DNA of 64,000 nt, from positions 251,611,736 through 251,675,735 of the forward strand of contig OY294067.1 of assembly GCA_958510875.1 (NCBI GenBank), written 5' to 3'. Each line of letters opens with the position of its first letter. Position 1 is the stretch's first letter. The notes under the pieces are model-generated. The model saw only the letters and a list, made by a program, of their open reading frames with translations, made no database searches and was not told the origin of the DNA. This DNA comes from Endomychus coccineus (Eukaryota > Arthropoda > Insecta > Coleoptera > Endomychidae). The translations under genes were made by a program, and so were the position numbers. Of this stretch, positions 57,222 through 64,000 are shown piece after piece.

Positions 57222-57857
57222 AATATGTTAAACATATGTATTAATGTGACCTATTTACCAAGAATTTACATACTTCATACCTTGATCAAGAATCATTGTT
57301 AATCAACTTACTAGCATATCAAAAATACAATAACGTATACCCACTCATTGATATGGATATTACAAACAATTCAGACGATGAATATGTTAAACATATGTAT
57401 TAATGTGACCTATTCACCAAGAATTTACATAATTCATACCTGGATCAAGAATCATTGTTAATCAACTTACTAGCATATCAAAAATACAATAACGTATACC
57501 CACTCATTGATATGGATATTACAAACAATTCAGACGATGAATATGTTAAACATATGTATTAATGTGACCTATTCACCAAGAATTTACATAATTCATACCT
57601 GGATCAAGAATCATTGTTAATCAACTTACTAGCATATCAAAAGTACAATAACGTATACCCACTCATTGATATGGATATTACAAACAATTCAGACGATGAA
57701 TATGTTAAACATATGTATTAATGTGACCTATTTACCAAGAATTTACGTAATTCATACCTGGATCAAGAATCATTGTTAATCAACTTACTAGCATATCAAA
57801 AATACAATAACGTATACCCACTCATTGATATGGATATGACAAACAATTCAGACGATG
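57222..57857 (+). repeat. 159-bp tandem array, four units, downstream of the hammerhead
   Basis: AATATGTTAAACATATGTAT starts at 57222, 57381, 57540 and 57699, an exact 159-bp period (53 codons). Units are almost identical. Each contains TAATGTGACCTATT.ACCAAG, GGATCAAGAATCATTGTTAA and CCACTCATTGATATGGATAT. Unit 1 begins at the predicted ribozyme 3' product. One frame is open across each unit except for a single TAA, in the same position in all four, reading SYLDQESLLINLLAYQKYNN then VYPLIDMDITNNSDDEYVK. Confidence 0.95.
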
Positions 57858-58060
57858 AATTTAATAATTCTTCTAGTTTTTGGGAAAGAATAAATATATA
57901 TTATATAGAATTTTTTTGAAAATTTGGCAGCTGACCAAAATTCATCTAAAATATTTTCAAGATGCGACACTTCCGGTTATACCTGAAGTCGATGACAACT
58001 TCGTTATTTTAAATGGAACACGCTATAATTCATTACATTCTTAAATTCTACAGAAAATTC
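57830..58060 (+). pseudogene. Possible start of a PLE-like reading frame after the array
   Basis: From ATG at 57830 the frame reads MDMTNNSDDEFNNSSSFWER then stops near 57918. In a shifted frame ENLAADQNSSKIFSRCDTSG and, after another break, EVDDNFVILNGTRYN follow. The first residues repeat in each upstream 159-bp unit. The position after a hammerhead and leader fits the start of a PLE protein, but no RT motif follows, so this is a weak inference. Confidence 0.35.
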
Positions 58061-58528
58061 TAGGTACATTTCATTTATCATATTCTATACCACAATTCAA
58101 CCGTTTTTGTGATATTTGCAATTTTAGAGAAAAAATTACAGATGCAGACCTTAACTTAATTAACAATTTCTTCATAACGGCTGCATATTTCGCAACGCGG
58201 TTTTGGCATTTGTAGTCAAAAACTAAGCGCAGAGAAATACCATAAAGAAAGTTTCCGATCTTGTACATAATATTATTGAAATATTAATTTTAAAAAATGC
58301 CACATTTTCACATGGAAATTCCCATTTGTTTTATAATAGCCGTATTCAGCACAAAAAATCAAGGCTACTTATATTTTAATATTATTGTTTCGATTTATTC
58401 ACAAAATACTAGTTTTCCACATTTGTGAAGCGGACGTTTTTAAGTTTGATAAATCTAGTTGGCCATGGCTGATTATATGACTGTTAGAATATGAAGCAAT
58501 GTCATTTAGTTTGAAATTATTGTAAACA
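58061..58528. other. No recognisable gene
   Basis: AT-rich; may be more of the same degraded element, but no motif is visible. Confidence 0.4.
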
Positions 58529-58650
58529 ATGCCGGCACCGTTAAATTACACAAACGAAGACTATTTAAATTTATTTAATATTTATGGAGAATGCAACAGA
58601 GTTATAACAAGAACGTGTAATACATTTGCTGTTCGATATCCCAAAAAATA
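58529..58650 (+). pseudogene. N-terminus of a DUF4817-type mariner-like transposase
   Basis: The frame MPAPLNYTNEDYLNLFNIYG then ECNRVITRTCNTFAVRYPKK ends at TAG. The pattern Y..ED...L..IYGEC......C..FA.RYP is the helix-turn-helix N-terminus of insect mariner-like transposases. No continuation in register; the next transposase piece (58695-59000) is the C-terminus on the other strand, so the original element was rearranged or two copies met. Confidence 0.65.
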
Positions 58651-58694
58651 GAAACCATCAGCAAACACTGTTAAGCGAATAATAATATGTATTG

Positions 58695-59000
58695 TTAAAA
58701 ACAGAAAATTTCTCGAATAAAAAAGTACTTTAATAAATGTTCAAAATTTCTTCCCTGAATTTCTACATATTTTTCGCATCTATCAAGTAATTCAGCATGT
58801 CTCGCTTTCTTGATTGATTCTGGATTTAAATTATCGTAAGCATTTCTGACTCTGCACATCCAACATCCTAGGGTTGTTAGCGGAATGCTATAAACTAAAT
58901 TTTTTATTGTAGCCCAAACTAAATAATCCAGAACTGGCAGATCGGGAGAACGAGGCTGTCATATGAACGGTCCATCATTAGCTATCCACTGGTCATAAAA
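58695..59000 (-). pseudogene. C-terminal part of a mariner-like transposase
   Basis: Minus strand: QPRSPDLPVLDYLVWATIKN then LVYSIPLT (the W.PRSPDL.P.D..LWG..K..VY block with the third catalytic Asp at LD), then DNLNPESIKKARHAELLDRC and EKYVEIQGRNFEHLLKY. The closing GR.FEHLL is typical of this insect group. One stop interrupts the start. The first two catalytic Asp residues are missing. Confidence 0.75.
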
Positions 59001-59574
59001 TACTTCTAGGTTCAATAAGGCCTTTGCTAGTATTCTGTCATATGCTTCTATCATAACTGAGATAGTATGAGATAAACAGAAAACATGAATAATTTGACAT
59101 AGATTCAACCTACGGTTGTTACTTGTGATTAATTGCTCATTATGAGAATAATAATTGTTTATATGAAGATAGAGATAGAACAAGTAAAATCACTGCGACA
59201 TTGTTACAATTCAGATAACCCGGGTGAACCAATAGTTAAATCAAGACGGATATGACAAATATAATACCAGAGACTAGTTTCATGGTTCAAGTCAGGCTGA
59301 GACAAAAACTTTAATAATTTTATGAAAAGAGTCATACGAACTAGACCCAGTTTACCTCGATACTGTCTAGCAATTGAGAACAATAATTGCTGTTTATGTC
59401 GAGCATTGTATTGTACTGCAAACGTTCTATACAATATGAGATGCAAATGATAATTATTTTGTAACTATCTCTGAAATTGGTAGAATGAACATATTTCATT
59501 GGAACTGATTGAGAAATGTTCTGGGTGAGTACAAGTTTAAAGTTTATTTGCCTAATTGGCCACAAGTACGTTAA
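59001..59574. other. No recognisable gene
   Basis: The minus frames here (for example 59204-59446) have no known motif. AGAAATGTTCTGGGTGAGTA at 59512 is the inverse of the CACCCAGAACATTTCTC sequence that follows the composite SINE tail at 34020, so SINE-linked sequence starts about here. Confidence 0.45.
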
Positions 59575-59745
59575 GAGATATGGAATTAAAATTTCTTAAT
59601 TATGAAGATAACTTAGATTATCTCATATAGGATTATCAAGTTGAATAAGCGTAAAACATTGAACCCTAGATGGGATTCGAATCCACGTTCCTGGATGTCT
59701 AGTCCAGTGTGTTGACCAATTTCAGCACTTTGGTCCCATCAGTCA
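59550..59745 (-). repeat. Composite tRNA-derived SINE, copy D (head and tail)
   Basis: Minus strand: head with GGGACCAAAGTGCTGAAATT then GGTCAACACACTGGACTAGA and B box GGATTCGAATCCCAT, then GGGTTCAATGTTTTACG and the TTGTGGCCAATTAGGCAAAT tail. Same order as copies A-C. Confidence 0.85.
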
Positions 59746-59764
59746 TACTTTTTTTCTATTGAAA

Positions 59765-59950
59765 TATATGAGAACCAAGATGCAAACATGAATGAGTACT
59801 GTCAGAGTAATTATCAACCATAGTAATAGGTAATCATTCCTACACTCCTCAATTCAAAACGATTGACCTTAATATGCATGTGCGTGAATAATTAATCTAT
59901 GGCGGGACATCGAATCGCATTATGTTTATCAGAGATCTACTATCCTTTCT
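59765..59950 (+). repeat. Composite SINE 5' module, opposite orientation to copy D
   Basis: ATATATGAGAACC, GAGTACTGTCAGAGTAATTA, AAAACGATTGACCTTAATAT and CGAATCGCATTATGTTTATC match 34060-34230 on the + strand. It ends at TATCCTTTCTT without a head, where the RNase H element begins. Confidence 0.8.
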
Positions 59951-59984
59951 TTTGCGTAGAGAGGAAATCTTGCATAGATAGCAG

Positions 59985-60820
59985 AGACCCCTCGGGGTGT
60001 CCCCGGGTGTGCCGGACTCTTACCGACTAAAACCCCTCCCTCGTGAAGTTGGTTCTCCTTCCCAGAGGTGGCCCCACTGCACTGCGGTCGTTAGTGTCCT
60101 ATTGTGCCCTCACAAATTGCTATCTCCTCATCAGTCCGGTGTATTCTATGAAATTCAATAGCCTGATGTAGGGGATACTTATGATTTCCTCGGGTGTAGT
60201 TTTATCGTCTCCCGAAGTATGTCCGACGACCAACCACGTATGCCGTGCTTTGTCACAGCACATGCATGGGTGTTTCTTCTTCAACGCCGCAACCTCTGCA
60301 TGTGGGCTGATATACCAGACCCATCGTGCAGAGATATTTGTTGCATGGGGCGTGTCCGGTCGGGAATGCAACAAGATTCCTGTCTGCTGAACGTCAATGG
60401 ATTTGTCATTCGCTGCTGCTGGAGATCTCCCATTAGTCGCTTGGAGTGCGACATACGGGGCAGTTTCCTCCAGTGGGCACGGTGCTCTATCTCGAGCCAT
60501 TTTTGGATTACAGATTTTGCTGTGGCATAAGAAATGCCATAGGTTGGCTCTGATTCAATCAGGGGTTGTTTCGCCCCCACTTAAGCGGGTGAGACGACCG
60601 TTTCAGTCCCTTCGCGTCTGGTGTCCTCAGACGTCCATACGAGTGGCACTCTATTGGGGTTATTTACTAATGCCGTTAGTTCTTTTACACAATCGAGTAT
60701 GCATTGTGAGGTGATTGTGTATGATTTCAGTGACTTCAGTACTGTTAGGTTGCTCGCTATGATTGGAATTTGTCTATTCTCATAGGCTTTCTCCCTCATA
60801 ATTTGAGCACATGTTGTAAT
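59985..60820 (-). pseudogene. RNase H and cysteine-knuckle region of non-LTR family C (copy 3)
   Basis: Minus strand: YENRQIPIIASNLTVLKSLK (the usual DS box reads AS), YTITSQCILDCVKELTALVN, PLVWTSEDTRREGTETVV, KQPLIESEPTYGISYATAKS, VIQKWLEIEHRAHWRKLPRM, SHSKRLMGDLQQQRM, LTFSRQ, then a knuckle degraded to MQRLRR, and finally IPYIRLLNFIEYTGLMRR with the 3' end CAGTCCGGTGTATTCTATG. It is more complete than the copy at 45425 on the 3' side and less on the 5' side. It uses several frames and is non-functional. The LVW..EDTRREG stretch corresponds to the last catalytic Asp block (usually VPGH.G..GNE), here altered. Confidence 0.85.
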
Positions 60821-60905
60821 TGATATCCTTCCAAAAGTTTATATTCACAAAAATATAAAGCTCTGACGGGATCATAGTGATGCTGTTGATTAATACACTG
60901 GTAGA
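60821..60905 (+). repeat. Degraded composite SINE piece
   Basis: ATCCTTCCAAAAGTTTATAT, CACAAAAATATAAAGCTCTG and ACGGGATCATAGTGATG match the junction of 5' module and head in copies B and C with many changes. It abuts the RNase H element. Confidence 0.55.
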
Positions 60906-61664
60906 CAGCCAGGACATCAGTCTCCTGATGTAACTCCATTGGTTTTTACGATGTTTCGGTAGAATCATATCTGCCACACTAGGAGATACGCAGGGACTAT
61001 GAAAATCTTGGAAACTAACCCTGACAAACAACAGAATTACCACAGTTCGAACTGCACGACGACTGATCATGGCAATCAACCATGAACATATGCAGGTACA
61101 ACCTGTTTCAAAAACTCTGAAACATTAGTTCAATTCGATTAACAAGAAGCCGTAGCAAAGCTATTGTCAAGCAAGACCTGAAGATGGCAGATGTGAAACT
61201 CGGAATTCTAGTGTATCATATATATGCAGAAAGATGATTTCCTCCAAAGTCTTTTATTTTCAGCACTCAATATCCTATTAGTGTTTCCGTTCGGATCACT
61301 GGATGAAGGATACAAGCTAAGACAGTTTTCATTATGGTGGTGTATACTCCATGATTGCTTACATAGTTCCAACTTATTTTCAGCTACCTATGTCCTGTGA
61401 GACCAAATCAAAAAGGCGTAACTAACTTCTAGGAGCCTCACCACTGCCGTCTACTATCGCCGTTTCCATCCCATGTTTATGCAAACATTCGTACACAGGA
61501 CCATTGGGAATTCGTTGCTTTATTGATAATGTTATCCAGTTAGAATCTTGCCCTTTATATTATAAATCATCGGGCACATACTTCACAATAAATTTATTCT
61601 AAAATCATCGTGATACTAACGTTATCGGTATTATGAAACGCAGGAAGGTTTTGTAACAAACGCT
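60906..61664. other. No recognisable gene
   Basis: Short frames only; no transposon motif or repeat was recognised. Confidence 0.4.
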
Positions 61665-62498
61665 TATACAGGGTGTCCCAGGTTTTAGTAGCAGAACTTC
61701 AACAGTCGATAGAAAATTTTATTTTGACAAAAAAAGTTCCTATTAACATATATGAACAGACGCTTAATTTTTGAGATACAGGGTGTTGAAATTTTTTTTT
61801 AGTCATAATTGGTGAAGATTTTGAAGGGGTAGTGGGTGTTTTTCTTTCCAACTTCTACGTGACTAGAAAAAGTACGGGTTTGAGACAACCATTTGAATTG
61901 CCAATGTCTTCTACACAATACACAAAAAAGGTACCCATGGTCATAAGCTCTAAAGTTGACCGTTTTCGGGAAAAATCAACTTTTATGTTGAAAAACATGG
62001 TCAATTCTTACTAATTAAACAAAATTTATTCAAACGTTAGAACAAGTAACAAAACCAAAAAATTGACCATGTTTTTCAACATAAAAGTTGATTTTTCTCG
62101 AAAACGGTCAACTTTAGAGCTTATAACCAGTACCTTTTTTGTGTAGAAAACATTGGCGGTTCAAATAGTTGTCTCAAAACCGTACTTTTTCCAGTGGCGT
62201 AGAAGTTGAGGAGAAAAACACCCACTACCCCTTCAAAATCTTCACCAATCATGACTAAAAAAAAAAATTCCATCGCACAGAACATAGCTTACTACGATTA
62301 GAAAATGCTTGCAAAAGCTGTTTTCTGTTTTCTGTACGATAAACGCTTACGGAAATATTTGCAAAAAACTATTTTTTTTTTCAATTTCAACAAAAACTAA
62401 GCGTCTGTGCATATATGTTAATAGGAACTTTTTTCTCAAAATTTAATTTTCAATCGACTGTTGAAGTTCTGCTACTAAAACCTGGGACACCCTGTATA
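61665..62498. mobile_element. Foldback element B (TATACAGGGTGTCCCAGG ends)
   Basis: Ends TATACAGGGTGTCCCAGGTT and, inverse, AACCTGGGACACCCTGTATA. Arms share GTAGCAGAACTTCAACAGTC, AAGTTCCTATTAACATATAT, GGTGAAGATTTTGAAGGGGT and GTTGACCGTTTTCG. The right arm has an extra 62270-62400 segment absent from the left arm. The interior is closely similar to foldback A at 37071, while the outer 100 bp is much more diverged. No coding capacity. Confidence 0.9.
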
Positions 62499-62744
62499 TC
62501 TAATAGGAAAAAGGCTCTCAATTATTAGTACGACATGTTTCACTCCGGAGGATCTATACATGGTTATCTAATAGCTGTCAACTCCGAGCTGTTTTTTCAC
62601 ATTGTTTCATTATTTAAGATGTAAGTACTTTGTTTGAGATTCAATGTTCACCAAGATATTATTAGCCAGAGAGATTATTTGGGGATAATAATGTAAATAA
62701 TGGGTTACCCTCAGCTGGAGATAAATCTGAATTTAATAAATTGC
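62499..62744. other. No recognisable feature
   Basis: AT-rich spacer between the foldback and the PLE relic. Confidence 0.45.
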
Positions 62745-63310
62745 TTTTTCTTTATACATTTCCATACCTTCTAAATCACCTAGATATTTGTCGGTACTAT
62801 GTTTTGAAAGTGATAAACTTTCTCGAGAAATGGTGGGACCTGTGTTACAAATATGTTCGGCTTCCGCTGATTTTTCACCATTATTTCTCTTTATATCGGC
62901 AAAAAGTTCTTTATAACGAGTTAAATCGTTCCTTCTAGTATTTTGAACACGACTGATAATTGATTTTGAAAATCACGGATTTGTCGAAATCGGAAACTTC
63001 ATCAAAGGTGTTACCTAAACGATGTTTCAGCTTCTTCTTACATCTATAAACTGGTAGTATTGCAAATTTAGAAAACCAACTGTGGAATTTATTAATTACT
63101 GAAGAATGGTAAGTGAAACTTTTGAATTTTTTTGAAGTATTCGAAGGTAATGGCTCTAATTTGATTAGTTGGCTACGTTCCAATTTCCTTTTTTGTTTCA
63201 AAATTAAATTATGGATAAAAAGATTTTTGGTAACCATTGTCCAAAGCAATTTGCTGAAGTCTCTCAACTTGGTTGTTATAATTTTGCTGGTTCAAAGGGT
63301 CCCCCGTTTT
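62745..63310 (-). pseudogene. Penelope-like element remnant: RT end and GIY-YIG region (family 3)
   Basis: Minus strand: LNQQNYNNQVERLQQIALDN then GY (the N.E...IA..NGY block), in another frame FTYHSSVINKFHSWFSKFAI then LPVYRCKKKLKHRLGNTFDE and VSDFDKSVIFKINYQSCSKY (the .VYR.KNKLK..LGN.KD.......SGIYKI.C..C block leading to GIY-YIG). Further down YKELFADIKRNNGEKSAEAE, HICNTGPTISRESLSLSKHS and TDKYLGDLE follow. The YIGQT core itself is lost between 62960 and 62930. Frameshifts make it inactive. A second piece of the same family lies inverted at 63850. Confidence 0.72.
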
Positions 63311-63660
63311 GTTTGATGCACAAGTTGACGCGCATCCTCATGCTGTGAAAACCGTTCTTCAGCATTTATGGCGTTATGGTTGCACATTGCTGAACTATTC
63401 TTTGTTGAAATTCTCCTCTTCCATACGTTGAAAAACGTCATTGACAACTTTTCATGTACGAACTCTTGGTCTACCAGCACCTTTATTATGAGTCACACAA
63501 CCAGTTTCGCGAAACACTTCAACACAATTTGTAAGGCACGCATAAAAATTGTCCGGTAATATTGCCACGTTTGGGAAGTGCTCTCGAAAATTGTCCAAAC
63601 ACAAACGTTGACTGTATTGCCAATTTTCATTAACTAGCGCACCCGTTCATAAATAGGCTT
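63311..63660 (-). pseudogene. N-terminal helix-turn-helix fragment of a mariner-like transposase
   Basis: Minus strand: NENWQYSQRLCLDNFREHFP then NVAILPDNFYACLTNCVEVF and RETGCVTHNKGAGRPRVRT, a stop, then KVVNDVFQRMEE. The W.YS...C...F...FPN......FY......V..F..TG.V......GRP+..RT pattern is the DNA-binding N-terminus of an insect mariner-type group. No catalytic part follows. Confidence 0.6.
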
Positions 63661-63849
63661 CAATCATGAAAATTTTGTGCTTTGTGGTAAGAGGCATGAA
63701 TCAAAAACTGGATTAGAAAATTTCAGCACAATGACGTAACAGATTCTGACACAACAAAACATTATCAAAAATTTAAAGTAAGACACACGTTTTAGATTCC
63801 ACAACCACCCTTGACCAAGATAATTTTTGATATCTCGGTACGAAATCTT

Positions 63850-64000
63850 ATGTGGGTCAAACCAAAAGAAAGATTATAACTCCGTATAAACAAGATTTTG
63901 CTTGCATGCAATGGCGAACATATCTTAAATACAGTTCACACCATTTCTCAAGAAAATTTATCACTCTCGAAACATAGGAATGATAAATATCTTGGTAATT
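63850..64000 (+). pseudogene. Penelope-like GIY-YIG fragment (family 3), runs off the window
   Basis: The + strand encodes YVGQTKRKIITPYKQDF (GIY-YIG core with Arg), and CACCATTTCTC.AGAAA.TT then TATCACT.TC.AAACATAG is the same sequence as the inverse of 62790-62850. It is the family-3 PLE in the opposite orientation to 62745. It continues past the end of the window. Confidence 0.65.

Overview
The window looks like gene-poor, AT-rich insect nuclear DNA. A beetle is plausible, but nothing in the sequence proves the order. The evidence is the repeat content: a Mos1/mauritiana-type mariner, several Penelope-like elements (PLEs), Jockey-superfamily and RNase H-bearing non-LTR retrotransposons, tRNA-derived SINEs, P-like, hAT, MULE and KRBA2-integrase-related DNA transposons, and many foldback elements beginning ACAGGGTG. 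I found no convincing host gene, no rRNA and no true tRNA gene. Almost every long open frame that can be recognised is transposon-derived, and nearly all are broken.

Layout. 1-8680: small pieces of RNase H-type retroelement tails (235-432, 2300-2620, 3850-4233), a 75-bp tandem duplication, and a TATA-bearing leader-like region with a 142-bp duplication (6250-6570). 8682-9989: a transposon with inverted termini carrying the C-terminus of a KRBA2-like integrase. 9990-14500: unrecognised. 14527-21060: three decayed minus-strand non-LTR reverse transcriptases (RTs), transposase scraps and a composite SINE. 21179-24775: an LTR-like promoter, a foldback, a hAT-like end, and a P-like element with inverted termini that holds a 90-bp TTAA MITE. 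25615-29245: a nearly readable non-LTR RT, a roughly 390-bp hexanucleotide microsatellite in its 3' region, then an opposing RT relic. 30753-32594: a hAT (ZMYM1-like) relic. 33690-34475: tandem composite SINEs. 35690-36345: a PLE relic. 36573-38705: a MULE with an 8-bp target duplication, containing a foldback. 38786-40161: a mariner carrying a MITE. 41122-41455: an 80-bp tandem array. 43343-45069: a PLE with an open RT/GIY-YIG frame, 214-bp inverted arms and a 12-bp target duplication. 45268-46575: more retroelement tails. 48772-48946: a small insertion with a hammerhead ribozyme-like motif. 50121-53093: a palindromic MITE, a SINE and a 690-bp foldback. 54403-55060: a Jockey-type tail. 57177-57857: a hammerhead motif with an intact core, followed by four 159-bp tandem units. 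58529-64000: transposase scraps, SINE modules, an RNase H element, a foldback and two inverted PLE fragments.

The most interesting material is the pair of hammerhead-ribozyme loci (48.8 kb and 57.2 kb). They share about 90 bp of leader downstream of the predicted cleavage site. One is a 175-bp insertion with a 13-bp target duplication. The other has every core nucleotide of the fold and is followed by tandem repeats of the leader plus a possible ORF start. Hammerheads are known from PLEs, so these are best read as PLE (or small PLE-derived) units. The genes here do not form a pathway. They are a layered record of insertions, and the nesting order (MITE in mariner, MITE in P-like element, foldback in MULE) can be read directly.
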